Positions 1-14,162 of a stretch of DNA of 64,000 bases are shown piece after piece (position 1 is the first letter of the stretch; each line of letters opens with the position of its first letter). Source of the DNA: Progne subis subis (taxonomy: Eukaryota > Chordata > Aves > Passeriformes > Hirundinidae). The stretch covers positions 1 through 64,000 of the forward strand of contig JAKJHU010001362.1 in the NCBI GenBank assembly GCA_022316685.1. Reading direction: 5' to 3'. The translations under genes were made by a program, and so were the position numbers. A model generated the notes under the pieces. It was not told the origin of the DNA. It did no database searches and saw only the letters and a list, made by a program, of their open reading frames with translations.

Positions 1-650
<650 letters not shown>

Positions 651-3093
651 CCCACAGGAAGCAGAAGAATGTGCCTTGTTATTATCATTGTGGAAGAGTG
701 TCCATCGGAGAGAGCCACACAGTGGAATGAGATTGACGTCCTTGCAAATGCATTACCCTGTGGAAAACATAACCACTGGTCAGCCCCAGCTGACAGGATT
801 TCAATATTATTTTAACTTCTGTGAAGTGGGATTTATTAATCCAAAGTGCTGGACACAGTATGAGGGGATCCCAAATTTAAAAGATAGACACAACACATAT
901 AGAATAGCTTACTGTGGAACATTTGTGTTCTTTTGACTAAATCCGATAGTCTGTTTACATCCATGGACCATTAAAATAACTTTTATTATGGACTTAGCAA
1001 TGACACTGAATCCATTTCTATTTAAAACTGTTTAAAATGTAGTTCTTATGAGTTGGTCTACTATGGAAGTAAAGAAGAATTAAAAAAAAGTTAAGTCATC
1101 GCTTAAAAATCTTAAGTATTTTATCTCTTGACACAGCACCACAATTTAAATTATAAAATGAGCTTGGAAATGTTATTTAAGGAGCAAAAATTTTTTAGAA
1201 AAAGCAGTATTTTTCCTTCATTCCACCTGTTTCCCTTTGGAGTAAACCATATTTCCTGAACACTGCTGTGAGCCATATATAAAGCTATACTAAATAGAAC
1301 AACCATGAGGGACTTAGTTTTAAGAGGTGCAACAGTTACTGCACTGGTGCATGAAATACAAGTGTGCTAAAGTGAAATCTTCATTGCAGGTTTACAGCCA
1401 TCTTACCATTGTACAAGTGGAACATTTCCACTGAAAGGAACGTATTTCAGTATCATGGGGGAGGCAGACTCCAGCAGTGGTGAAGACTGGATTGCCAGTT
1501 CCTTCGCTACTACCAAAAAGGTTGTTTAGGACTTAGACTTTGACTCCAGCTCACTTTTGTTTACAACATCAGCCACAAAGAAGAAACAACTTTGTGGATT
1601 TCTAGATCTGGTTTACGTGTTAGCTTTGATTCTCCAAAACTGAGGAGTTTGAATGCAAAAGATAAGCCTACTGTGTAATAGCAACAATCCTTGGCAAAGC
1701 TGAAAGTTAAAATGGATTCCAGATGTTCCCTCCTTTGATACCATAGCAGAGGTATTGTTTATGAGAAGGAGTATGCGAATGTTCTGTTCAGGAGACTGCA
1801 TCTGAGTGGTAAGGATTGCAACCAAAGAGTAATTGACTCATGGAGGTATCTAGGTTCTGTTCAAATGAGAAATCAAAAGTGTGCTCGAGCCAAGAGACCT
1901 GTTGGACTGACAGGAGTAAGGCACACTGGAAAAGGGATGGCTGTAGTGAATTCTGGCCACCTTCACCTAAATGGCCAGGTATCTTTTTAAAGCTGGACCA
2001 TATTTAAAGCAAGGGGCAGCTTTCAGCATAAGACTGGAACATAGTCTAAACTAGAAGCTAGATGCCTTAACTATTAGCTGCCATGCTCCACTTATTCATA
2101 TTACCCTATTTTTAATATTCACCAAATACTTTGCATTTTTAAAAATGAAACCAAACTTCTTAGGCGAGTCACAATCAGGAATATAACATTTAAAAGTTGT
2201 CATATTCCTCTTCCCCTTCACTTTTCAGTAACAGACTCAACAAGGAGAGGAGGAGAGTAGGTATTTCTTTATAATAATATATTGTACTTGAACATTTTAA
2301 TTTTGCAACAGGTACTTCATGAATGTGATTGTGTGTCCAACTATGAATCCTTTGTTGTAAAGCAGTTAAAATTATGTGAACAATAACATGTTACAAATTC
2401 TAACTCAAATAGCACTTTTAAAAAAATGTAATCTTTTCAGTGAAAAATAATTTCAAAATATGAGATTGAATTGTACCAATGTATTTTACCAATAGAAAAC
2501 CAAATGTGTTGCACACTACTTACTAATGTGAATTAACATGGAACAATAGATACTGTTAAGAGGACTTATACTCTGAAATCCCCCAACATATTGACAGTCT
2601 GTTCAAGGGGTTTTGTGTAGCCCCATGTCTGTACTCATGACCATCAAATTCCTGTCATCTGCTACCTCTTGCCAGTATTTCCACTTCTGTACACTTGTGA
2701 CCAGTGGATTAATTTTCAGTTGGCTTGCATGTATTCACATATGCTTGTTATCTGTTGCTCTCATCACCATGTAAACAACTTCTGTTAAAACTGACACCAG
2801 TAGATAAAAACATCCCAATTTTTGGGAGCTGCACATAGAAATTAAGGGCAGTATGTAGCCCTTGTCTGTTAACTGAATCGACTTCCTGTATCCTTTTGAC
2901 AGAACACCTTGGTGCTAACGTGCCCTGGTTAGATCTGAAGTATGATGAAAGGGTAAGGGGCTGTTACAACATTCCCTAAGTAAGAGGCCTCTTTGTATCA
3001 AGGTCCAGTTTTCTCCAGGGCATGATATTTTTTATCAGCTAATATGTCATTTTAGCTAATGAGAAAAGGGTTTTCTCTGTATTGAAAAGAAAC

Positions 3094-3127
3094 TTTTTTT
3101 TTTTTTTTTCTTTTTCTTTTTTTTTTT
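3094..3127. repeat. Interrupted T-rich run
   Basis: Sixteen T, then C, five T, C and eleven T. It is simple low-complexity sequence inside the probable ADAMTS6 3' UTR. In the transcript it would be an oligo-U tract. Confidence 0.9.
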
Positions 3128-4316
3128 ACCTCACTTAGGACATGAAAATTGTAAGGAATGTTTCCAAAGACACATTTTGCTCTCTTACTGGTGCTAGAAC
3201 ACCGGGGATTCTGATGTTTACTCTGCAATATAACAGCACTGAGGTTGGAATTTCAAGAACTGTCTTGAGCAATGTTGAATTGTATTGTTAAAGGGAACAA
3301 AACACAGAATGTATATGGATTTGCAAACTAAGCAACACTAACAGACTAAGACTGAAATATGAAACCTAATTCAAAGAAAATTGATTGGTTTCAACAGCAC
3401 AGTTCATTGCTGCTGCTACACTGTAGCCATCTATATAATCTAAGCTAAATAGTGTTATATTCCTAAATAGTGACAAATGGAGTCTTTGTGCAGGCTATAA
3501 ATATGACAGACCTAGAATCCAATAGTACAATATAAGATGCAGAAACCTGGTGCCAGTACTTCTGCTGAGCAGTACTATCAGCTGATAAAGATCAAAACAG
3601 AAATAAAAATCTAAGATTAATCCTTCGAGGTGTATACATCCAAAATAGTCCATTTCGTTAGGAACTTTATAAAGGAGTGAATGTCACATAGATATCCTTA
3701 ATAATACAGACTGAAATTACCTTTGTATTATTGTGATTAGTTGCTTATTATTTTATACTCAGTATTAATGTGGTACACTGTTACTTTATTATTATTATTT
3801 TTGCTTTTGTAAATTATATTCTAATTTATTGTCATGTTTCTTAACACTTGTTCTACATGCATTCTCCTGCTTGTAATGAAAACAAAGATATTGTAACACT
3901 TGATGCAGTGAAATTCCACACCAGGCACAGAATTGTTTTTAACATAGATAATTTAGTAAAATAAAAGTGCAGCTTTTAAGATTGATACCCATGGTACAGT
4001 TGTCTCTTCCCTGACTTACGGTTACTAGAATTCTGTATGTTTAATGCTTGCTTCATCCAATGCATCAAATATATATAAGGTGTCTTCTTTGAAGTAACAT
4101 CTATGTTATGCTAGAATCCTGTCCTGGGCAGCAGCAATATTTGTCATATATGAGCAAATAAGGAAATAACGAAAAGGAAAAGTCAAGAATATGGTCATGT
4201 ACATCATTAAGTAATATTTTAGCCTAAGCAGTAATGTAGATCGAGAATGAAATTAATGGCAGAAAAATATTCTGTACTTCTTGAAATTATTTCGTTAACA
4301 GCCAGTCAATAATAAC

Positions 4317-4322
4317 AATAAA
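4317..4322 (+). promoter_or_regulatory. ADAMTS6: Candidate ADAMTS6 polyadenylation signal
   Basis: Canonical AATAAA with a G/T-rich element roughly 55 bases downstream. Alternatives are 3959-3964 and 3602-3607. Choosing between them needs 3'-end reads. Confidence 0.35.
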
Positions 4323-4350
4323 ATGTCCTTCTTGCATTGAGCTTTTAAGG

Positions 4351-7300
4351 TTCTATCTGAAGTTTCTCTGAAGCCATGGTGTTTTTAAATATACAGAAGA
4401 AAGTAATTTCAGTATACTTTGTGCTTGGGTAACTTGCCGAGAGGTGCTTCCTTTCTTACCTGGCACAGTATAAATAACTTACGGAAATCTTCAATCAAGT
4501 CCAATGAAATATTTCTTATTTATGAATTAAAATCTACTTTCTGGTTTAATGAACATAAGCACTCTACTCTTGTGAATGAGATGTTAAAGTACAGAGAACC
4601 TTAAATGTATTGATGAGGTATTTATTAATTTTGGTTATTCTTTGTTATTCTATTTAGAAATAAGGATTCAAAAATTGCTTATTTTAAAAATATGGGTATT
4701 TCTGTCTGTGCTTGATCACAAAATTTTATTGCCCTTCAGATCAAAAGTTAGAGATGGAGCAGTCTTAGTAAATAACACAGTTTACTGACAGTTTTCTCTG
4801 TCATTGTAAAGCTGTTGACTTTCTTCCCATACATTCACACTGTAAGTTATAATCTGATAGATTTCCCATTTTTGTTCAGTTTGTAGTGGGGTTTTTTGTC
4901 CCACTGGAGTGGTTGTGTTATAATAACAAAACACTGAGAACACTGAAACAGCTGTGTTTCTCCCTCCTTTTCTCCTGCTATCTTAAACCTGGCATAAGCG
5001 ATGATGACTGTAGAACTCCTGACACAAAAAATTCCCTCCAGTCTTTTTAAAATGCATTTTTTCACCAGAATTTAATTCTGGAGCCAATCCTACTATTATA
5101 ATTTTCTGTTACATTTTTCCAGTTTATTTCTTGAGGAAATTAACATCATTTTTACCTGAGATGCTGGCTTTACTTTTCCTGTACTTCCCTTTCTATGCCC
5201 CAAATCTGTTCCTTCTTGAGTATACTTGCTTTTCTACCTGAAGCTCTCTGATGTACAAGAAACATTTTTACATATTCTCTGTAGGGTTCTGAACAGGCTT
5301 TGGTTATTGTCCTGACTTCTTTTTTTTTTTTTTTTTTTTTTTTTTATTGTTACTTGGAACTAAGACCCAGTACTCTTCTGGATCCTTTTCAGTGGAGGTT
5401 TACTGCAATGGACTTTGGATGAGTCCTGTGAGCCTCATCTGGAGGCAGTCAGTCATCAATCCAACAGCCTTGTAGAAGGCCAGTATTAAGCTGAGGCTGT
5501 CATTCTGCAAGAAGTGACACCCTATCTGGCTGTTTTCCCTTCACCACAAACAACAGTTAGGTGGAAGGGATGGATGACTGCTTCTGTGTGGTCCCTCCAA
5601 TCTTCATTCTAGACAGAATGGTGTAAGAGCATTTCCATGCAGTAATCAGGATGAAATCCCAAACAGGGCTCAGTCAGCCACAGAACAAGGTTCATTACAG
5701 AACTAGTGAATTGGTCATTTCCCAAGAGTATTTGGCTCCGCTAAAGTGGAAGTTCATGTCCAGTTTAAGAAAATGAGCCACTCAAAATGTGGGGTGGTGT
5801 ACATTTAAGGATACTGCATCCCTTAAACTGGCATACCACCTAAGCACCACATATAATTTATTTTCTTCTGTTTCTGCACAGGACTGACATTTTCATTGAG
5901 CTGGACAGGCTACAGGACACAGTTTATGATCAGAGGTCATATAGCTGACAGAAAATTATTGAAGCCTGCCTTGGAAAGGATATATGTATTTCTGCATTAA
6001 GGATTGGAAGATTCAATTTCTACAAACAGGAAGGCCTTTTCAGAGAAGATCTATAAAGATCAGTAAATAAATAATCTCACTTCTTTAGTAATCCTACTTG
6101 AAATAAATTTATCAGATCACAGCTTGAGATAGAAAAGGAAGTGTTTTGGAAGTTAGAAGTAAAGACTCAACCAGTGAGTGTTCCAGGTTTCAGTTGCCAT
6201 GACCACACAGAGAGAGAAGATGTGGCCTGGCTGATAAGGAATGAGACGTGGATTTTGGAAATTGTCTTTCTTCATCTTCATCAAGACAAGTATTTATTTA
6301 TTCTTCTCCCCAATCCCACCTTGACATCAAAGTCTACAATGTGCACACTTCCGCATTGTTTATAACACACAAAATTACTGCTCACATAGTTTGAAAAACC
6401 CATCTTGCAATAAGATGTACCTTTTTCAATGAAGATCAGTCTTCTGTGTAGAATCTACCTTCCCTTAGAAGCAATGCTGAGTAATGTTTCTGGTAACACT
6501 TCATCGCAAAATTAACTGTGAAGTAACCGTTCTGGACGTGTGGGAATATCTTCTGGTTATATCTATGAAAAGACCCAGTCCCAATCTAGGGGTTTCAGAA
6601 GAAAAACTTCAGTTGAGAATACATTTGAAGTTATTATTGTCACATTTATTCTGAGGTCAACTCTGTTTTATTAAGCAAATAAATTCGCAGAAATACAATG
6701 GTTCTAGTAGAGTCACTGTCTTCTAACATCTTTGGACATTGACCAGAAATAGAGGCAGGACCTTGTGCATGAATGACAACGTGTGGTTGAAAAGTTTACA
6801 GTCTATTTCCAGGACACTCTTTCATTTCTCAGACTCCACTCCTCATAATCCACACACACTGATACAGGATGTGTCTTCCCTCCATCATCTCCTCCCCCCT
6901 TGGTGGCTGTTTCTCCTCTTTCTCACTGCTTTAACACGTCTGTGCCTCTCATATTTGGTACAGTACTGCTGTCTTTGATCAGACACTTTAAAATGAAAGT
7001 TATTGGGAGTTTTCGCATCTGTAATTTAATACAGTTATTTGTTTAAAATGCTCATTTTAGGCTGGTTCTGTGCATTATTTATTGAAGTGTAAAAACAAAT
7101 TTAAAATCTATATAAGATTTTCAAGAAAAAAAATCTAAAAATGCATTTTTTCAAATAGTATTCTAAGTAGAAATAGTGTTTTTTTCTATTGCAGTAAAGG
7201 CCTCCTCAAGGTATTTTTTTCCTATTATGAAAAATACTGAGTTAGGAGCAAATACAAACAGGAGGAACCAAGCCTCTCTTTCAGTCTCAGATTCTCTTTC

Positions 7301-7940
7301 ACATGTAGCCTTTGTATTGAAATGCACTATCAAAACAAGACCTTCTGCAGGAAAAAGGAATCTCAAGCATCTCATTTGGCCTTTCTGGCTCAAAGTTTCC
7401 TTAGAAGTTTATTTATCTAAGATAGGGTTACATTGTTGAAACTATCCTGTCAATTAGCAATAACATTTGACTTCAGATGTATTATTCTTCAAAAGCATTT
7501 TGTCAAGGATAGGGCTTGTAACTGATTTTTCTAGGGAGGAGGGAAGGTATGATGGCTATAATTACATGAATCAATTAACTATATTTTGCTCAGAATTCTT
7601 ATGAAATAAAGTGCCTAACAGCCTATTTAATTAAAACAGGAAAAGAAATTAAAATATCATTTTCTACTAGCTTCAAAAAGAAAACACAATGGAAGAATAT
7701 TCCAGTTTTATTTTCAGTGAGGTTTAAGAAGCAGGCTCAGCACTGGTTGCTCACTGCACTCTACAATGTTTGTAAATCTGAAGACAAATGACCTGAATTC
7801 TATTTCCATGGAGAGTTTGGGCTTTTTTAACTCTGTTATCCTATTCCATCTAGGAAAGGTCTCAAGCACTATGACAAACACCTTTCTGTAAAGCATTCCC
7901 CCAGATTTGCAGATTTGCTATGCTGTTTTTATCCCCACTT
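4351..7940. other. Intergenic sequence, no gene seen
   Basis: AT-rich, with only short chance open frames and no CR1 or LTR that I recognise. Its one notable element is a 26-base T run at 5320-5345. Confidence 0.6.
5320..5345. repeat. T26 homopolymer
   Basis: Uninterrupted run of 26 T. Read on the - strand it is an A26 run that begins within an AATAAA-like context, so it could be the tail of an old retrocopy lying at about 5346-5560. It could equally be a plain homopolymer. Confidence 0.9.
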
Positions 7941-7949
7941 CTCACAGTT

Positions 7950-8960
7950 ATGATGATCACAAAATTTAATGAGAGAAAGACTAAGAATGATGGATTTGAG
8001 GCCTTGGTCTCCTGGCTGTGGATGTGTCCCCCCACTCAGTCTCTCCTCTGGCTGGAAAACTGCCATGGGGCCTTTTTTCTCCCAGTATAACCAAAACAGG
8101 TTTCTGGCACCACAGGCTTTCTGCCTACTCATCTGCAGTGTGGGCAGATGCTCATGAAAGGCTCAGTGGATTAATGCGGCATCGAGTATCACAGGTACCT
8201 TGGACCAACACTGCATAAAATCGTTTGTTGTAGGATGTGGCCTTTCTGTCCCCTGGCTTTCATGCTGGGGCCAGGGTTCCAGAGCATCTTTGAGATTCGG
8301 CCAGCAGCAGCAGCTGTCCCTCAGCCCTTTGTTGGGGCTCAGCTGTGGCTTGTGGCTGCGCAGAGCTGCAGCCAGGGTGGGTGCTGGAATGCTGGAACGT
8401 GCAGCTCTGCCACAGCAGCTGGCAAGCCCTGGTCAATCATGTTGGTGTGGAGAGCTGCTGGGATCTGAGCTGTGGAGGCTCTCCTCTGTGAGCAGCTGGC
8501 ATCCTGAGGGGAGGCTGAGAGCCTGGTTCAGCTCCACTTCAGGGAGCCCTGAGTCTGGGGAGCGCTGCTTGGGCCAGGCTGAGCAGCAGCCTCTGCCCAG
8601 CCTCCAGCTCACCACAGCTGCCTCCCCAGCTGGAGAGGTGAAGGGGCTGCCAGAGAGAAGCCACGGCAGCTCCCAAGGGAGAAGAGTCTGCAGGGAAACA
8701 CGATGGGTTGAGCTGAGGTGGAAGGCCAGTGATGGTGGTTTTGGGGGAGCTATGCTGGGGCTGCTGGTTTGGGAAAGCTGTGGAGGGGCCAAGGAATAGG
8801 GAGAAAGAGTGGGACTATGAGATAGAGCTGGGAGGTGTTTGAGGAGCTAAGAAAAGGTCAGAGAGGGGATCCTGGGGCAAGAGTTGGGTAAATAAGTCAA
8901 GACCACAAGTACCCCTACAGAGGAGAGGATGTAGCTCCTGTGGGTAAATGGAGTGGAAGA
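7950..8960. other. GC-rich block of unknown origin, probably a repeat
   Basis: Base composition shifts sharply from AT-rich surroundings to a clearly GC-rich stretch, strongest at 8230-8800, and drifts back by about 8960. It is rich in CTG/CAG-type words such as CAGCAGCAGCAG near 8302-8313. A 199-codon + frame (8200-8799) and a 119-codon - frame (8433-8792) overlap one another, as expected from low stop-codon density in GC-rich DNA. Neither shows a domain I know. It does not read as CR1 and has no clear LTR ends. It may be a lineage-specific repeat, a degraded LTR, or an exon of a non-coding transcript. Confidence 0.4.
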
Positions 8961-11900
8961 AACTTGCAGAAATGCCTTGAGCTCAAAGATGTCCCTTGCA
9001 GAATCACAGTCTTCAGGCTGAAGAGTGGAGAGCCCTTGTAAAACCTACAGAGATAGGGAGACCCTTGGTTAGTGTGACCCTTTGGTGAACACTTGGAATG
9101 CTATATATACAATTAACAAAAGAAACTATGCATCTTTCAGTGAGTTGCAGCAGTGAGCAGAACTCTATACCACTTTGGACAACCTGTTTTAATTTGCCAT
9201 GCTGTATTTAGCAGATCAGGGAGCTGCAAATTATCACAAAAAGTAGCAGTTGCAAAAATCATGTCTGTAAATTTGCCTGCCACAAAGACAGCTGCATTCT
9301 TGAGTGCCAGATACTCACTGGGTCCTGAGTAATTCTGCTGAACTGACGAACAAATGCTTACAGGGTGTGTTGACTCTCAGCTGGTAATCAAAATAGAGAA
9401 GGGCTGCCAAGAGGTATGTTGCTCGTTAAGAGTATGACACTTACAGCCTTCAAAACAATGAACCTTGAACCTTCTTTAAAAATAAAAGAGACAAGAAACA
9501 TGTTTTGGTAATTTTGGACTGAAATTTTGATCGTTCCTCTGTGGCTTGAGAAACTTGATTACAAAAGCAGTGACCTTGCATAGGGTGTCCAGAATTGTGC
9601 AATGGAGTCTTGTGGTTACATGTGAAGTGTCAGCTTGATTTTGCTGGTTTTTCCTTATTATACCATGTATGTCATTAAACAATATAGGTTTATCTTTGTT
9701 TTGATTCAGTTCATGCTGGTTTTGGAAGTATGGACCATTCTCACCTGGATATAATGTATAAAGTTTGGGAAGAGATGGGCAGATGAATGATCAACCCTAC
9801 TGCACAAAAATCTTGAGCCAGAATTTAGGAAAAAAATCATGCAACTGTGTGCAAGAAATAAACCACCAAACCAAAATCAAACTTCTGAGTTACCATTCTC
9901 TTACTAGCCTGTCTTAAATCTTATGGTTTGCTTGTTTCATACTTTCCTGTTCTGTATACTGAGGAAAGCCAGAAAATCACATTCTAAGGGGAAGAAGAAA
10001 GGTAAGAAACTCAGCAACTAGATTTATGCAACTGAACAGTCTTTCAGTAGAAAGCACAAATATTTTAACACATTGTAATGTTACAAGGGCTAAAAGGATA
10101 TTACCCTATTCTGATTAAGAACTAAATACTCATTACCCTTCTAAGAAAATGATAGGTATCTTTCTCAGCAAAGGCAACTTCTGTAAAGCTTTAAGCTTTC
10201 ACTCTCATTTTATGAAAATAATTACCTGACTTAGCAAAATGCTGCTTCATTCTGGGTCATTACAAGGGATTGTCTTCCATCTGGAAACTCTCAGAGTCCA
10301 GGGTAAACTGCCCACATTTTCTTGATCTGCTAGGAAAGAGAAGGAAGGCTGCAATGCCAGCTCAGTAATAATTAGTAAATCATCAACATCAACATAGCAT
10401 CATCCTATCTTACTTATATAACTTCTTTCAAGAAGATGCCCAGTGAACTTGAGCTTGTGGTCTGCTGAAGAACTCCTTGGAAGGCACACAGGCAATGTTG
10501 TCTTTGTCCTACAGTAGTCTTGCTGTGCCAGAGAAGGTGAATCTGGCCCAAAGTCATAAAACTGATTATTTATAACCAGGTTTGAGTGGACATACACAGA
10601 ACCAGTGCCTTTGGCTTCCATTTGGACTGATTTTTTTTTTTTTTTTTTTTTAAACATTATCTGGAATGAAGGATAGAAAAAGTGGCTAACTTTGTCTTGG
10701 TAACAGAGTACCAAAAGATAGTAGATCATAATTTAATTATCTTCCTCAAGGTCTCATTCTTAACCAAGGCCTCTGTTAATTACATCATCAAAATTTGCCC
10801 AGTTGAGACTGTAGATACAGCTGCTATAAATACTTGCAGAGCAGCTTGAGACCAACGTAGCATTGTTCCAAATCAATTTTTAAGCTGAAAATGTACTTTT
10901 TATTAAAGGGTTGAGAAACAGTGGATTCCTATGCATCAGTAAATATAATGAATAAAGTATGTAGAACGAATTATAGTAGAGCATTTATTACAAAGCAATT
11001 GTTAAAAAATCTTCAGGAAAAAAAGAAATCACGCAGAAGCAATTTAAAATAATTTCTAGTAAATAAGCATGGAAAAAACCCCTCAAACTAAAACATCTTT
11101 TGCTGTTTAGAGGCAGATAATCCATTCTTAGTCCAGTGCACAAATTTGATTTACAGTGCATTTCAAAATATTTATCTTCTTTTTAGGGTTTCCACCACTG
11201 CCTAAGCCAATAGCCTGCTGTGTTTGAAAATGTCCAGGCAGTAATTGTAATTGTTTTTAAAGCTATTTTGGAAAATAGTGAGCTTTGTTGCATTTTGTAG
11301 ATTTAAGGAATGCAATTATCAACATTGTGTATATAATCCAAGTGACCTGCTGGCTTCAGAAGCTCAGACCCATAGAAAAAAATTAACAACAGCAAAATGT
11401 TTGTTTAATTTTTGTTCTGTAGTTGGTCAGTGCTAGGTGAATTATGTTATAGCCAGTTTGGCAATAATATGATTAAATAACAATTCCATATAAGTACATA
11501 ACAGGGTTGAAGTAAACATACAAGGAAAAGAATGATTTTTCTGGATGGATAATCGGACCCATTTTCATATGTCAGTATTTGATGAAGTACTGAGCTGATA
11601 TGATGGTATCTGGGTACTCCTGTGATTCATCCAGAATTTTTAACAGTTAGGTCTAAAAACTCAACACAAAGTAATACATCTTAGAAACTTATATGTAAAT
11701 ATAATAGATAAAGAACTGAGTTTTCTTCAGTGTTGTTCCTTATAAAGTGATAGAGATCTCTCCCAAACTATTTTGTCTCCTTTTCCTTCTGTTTTAGAAG
11801 AAACCTACATGAGGTTCCAGACCTCATGAATATACTTTTCTGATAGGCATCAATTGAAGAAGTGCTAGGGTGAGGAGATTTGAAGAATACATTGGAATTC

Positions 11901-13332
11901 CAGTTCCAATAAAAAAAAAAAAAGAAAAAAAAAGAAGCACAAACAGCATTTCTGACTTAGAACTAAAATTACAACTCAGTCTCTAAAAGCTATTAGCAGT
12001 CTGCTTTAAAAATATATACCTGCACTTGGAAAGATACTCACAAAACATTCTTAAAGAAACAACAACTTTGAAATAAAGTCTTTCACCATGACCCATACAC
12101 TGCATAGCTAACATGAGGTTGCAGTTTATTGACAGAAAAAAAAGTATTAAAACTTGTTATTGTTTCATTTCAGTTAAGCTTCACTGTTCTTTATTGTACC
12201 TTGATATATTTAATAGAAATCTGTTAATGCTTTCGAATGTTCACCAACATTCCCAAGATCATGAGTATATCCAGGCATGAAGTTATTTATTCACTGATAG
12301 TTGCATAAGCTATGGATCCATGTTACACATAACATCTGGGAGCTTCCAGCTGCATTGTATGCTGCCTTGTCACAGGTATATTTTTCTGTTAAAACTTTGT
12401 TAAAATTTTTTGGAAAGCAGCTTGGGAATGATTTTGTGACAGTAACCTATAACTTCTTTTTTGCAAACTGAGCATTAGTAGTCATACTTACCCCTTAAAA
12501 GCAATAAGCACTTCATTCCACTGACACCTGGAACCAAGTGCCCAATTATATATTACATGTTTCTACATTTATTTTAAAACCCTCCTTTTTTCAGATTAGT
12601 TACAAGTTTCTTGTTAATTAGCAAGAATCACTGCAGATGCATTTACACTGCTTTCTGGTTAGTGTAAAATACATATATATTTTAACGAATCCCTGTTAAC
12701 AGAAGTACTCATCTCAGAATGAGCTTATTTTAAATGCTCATTTACCTATCCTGGGCTTTGTGGATATTTCCCAAGGTCAAATCAACAAGTTTAGACTGGT
12801 CAAACTTTACTGCCTGTTCCTATATCTGGACAGGGTTTTTTCTCTGTTGTCACGTTCATCTCAGGGTCTTACCTTCTCCCTAAAAAAACCCCAAATCTCA
12901 ACCCTGATGAAGTTTTAGGATGTCTCTACCAACACTGAGTTCATCTTTCTGTTCTGTGAAACCCACAGCAGATCTTCTTTTAGATTTATGAAGAGCTTTC
13001 TCTAGGCAAGCTGTAATTCTTACTCTTGTATCATGTTCCTTATGTGTAGAAGCCAGCAGTGACACACACACAAGGCAGTGATATCACAGAAAAGAGTGAA
13101 TGCACTTGATAAACTGATGCATGGATGAAATTGCCTGGAAGAGTTTTAGAACAAAATTGCTGTTCTTGTTTAATGGAGCTCTGAGATGCTAATTCTGTGT
13201 GGCTAAGGTGAAAAGCATATGGGAAGTGAACTGAAAATACATGTGAGGTGCAGTCCCGTGCTTACTTAATTTACAAACTCTTCAGATGTTGCACTCCGTC
13301 TCTATGATGTGTTACTGCCTGGTTTGGTTCTG
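8961..13332. other. Intergenic sequence, no gene seen
   Basis: AT-rich. It holds a T21 run at 10631-10651 and A-rich stretches near 11910-11935. No CR1, LTR or RNA gene is recognised. The 109-codon - frame at 10400-10729 reads through the T21 run as polylysine and is not credible. Confidence 0.6.
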
Positions 13333-13923
13333 TCATTGCAGCTGTCTAAAAGGACATATACAGATAAGACTGTATACAAACAGAGTCAAGTACCTGCATA
13401 TTTGCAAATCAGAGGCAGCAAATTTCTTGTGAAACAGGAGTAGAACATCTGTCATACTCCAGCTGGGCATTGGAAATATAAATAGATTTGAAGTTTGGAA
13501 ACCATCTGTGAACCTTTTGCTGAGAGTTCTGAGAAACCATTTGTCGTAGGTAACCTCAGGCACTTTTAAAAACTGATAAAAGTAGCTGTCAGGCTGTAAA
13601 CTGTCTTTGTTCACACTCTTCCATTTCCTCTCAAAACTGCCTTTGGGTGCCTGTCCCTGTTGGGAGGCTTCCAAGGGGAAGGTTACAGAAGGTTGTTGTT
13701 GTGCCTTTTGGTGTTTCCTTTGAGGTTTGGAAGGAAGGAAGGTTTCTGGCATTGCTATTGAAGCAATTGTCTCTGAAGGAAAGCTAAACCTCTTGATGAC
13801 GTTCCTGTGACTTGAGGTTTGAGCATACAGATCTAGTGAATAGGAAGTTGCTTCCAAAACTTTTTCAAGAAGTTTTTGTGGTGTTATCATGAACTGATTT
13901 CTTGAAGTGTTAAAATGGTCCAT
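13333..13923 (-). other. Unassigned 196-codon open reading frame
   Basis: The longest open frame in this AT-rich part of the window. From an ATG at 13921-13923 it runs 196 codons to a stop. I do not recognise the product. It has a polar N-terminal third, a basic and glutamine-rich stretch at about residues 65-105 (it includes KPQRKHQKAQQQ), an aromatic-rich middle around 113-131, and a hydrophobic Cys-containing end at 177-190 that could be one membrane segment. A second - frame (13887-14162, 91 codons) overlaps its start in another frame. A decayed retrocopy or an exon of an unannotated transcript are possibilities. No repeat family or splice architecture supports it, so chance remains likely. 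Confidence 0.25.
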
Positions 13924-14162
13924 ACAGATGCCTGAATTTCACAGGGGGTGCCTGCTCTGGAGCTGGGAAAAGCAGCAAACCCATTTAGGTTATAGGAATT
14001 TGTGTGGAGTAAGTTATCACATTTAGTCAATTCTATACATTCTGTTTCACTCAATAAAGTTGTATGAGAACAATTAGGAAAATACAAAGGCAGATCCCAG
14101 GCTGACCATAGTGTTGCAGAGTTCCATAATCTATGCTTTCTCTCTCTATCTATGTATTTCAT

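Larger units (their letters stand above)
651..4350 (+). other. ADAMTS6: Probable ADAMTS6 3' untranslated region
   Basis: Follows the ADAMTS6 stop directly. It is AT-rich, free of recognisable CR1 or LTR sequence for about 3.7 kb, and has no long open frame. Absence of repeats in a repeat-rich window fits a retained UTR, but the extent is inferred. AATAAA hexamers lie at 3602-3607, 3959-3964 and 4317-4322. The 4317 site is followed about 55 bases later by a GTGTTTTT stretch, so I favour an end near 4340. Shorter isoforms are possible, for example using ATTAAA at 971-976. Confidence 0.5.

Noticed and set aside
8200..8799. 199-codon + frame
   Set aside because: It lies in a GC-rich block where stops are rare; an overlapping opposite-strand frame is equally open, and no domain is recognisable.
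10400..10729. 109-codon - frame with a polylysine stretch
   Set aside because: The lysines come from the T21 homopolymer, so the frame is an artefact of simple sequence.
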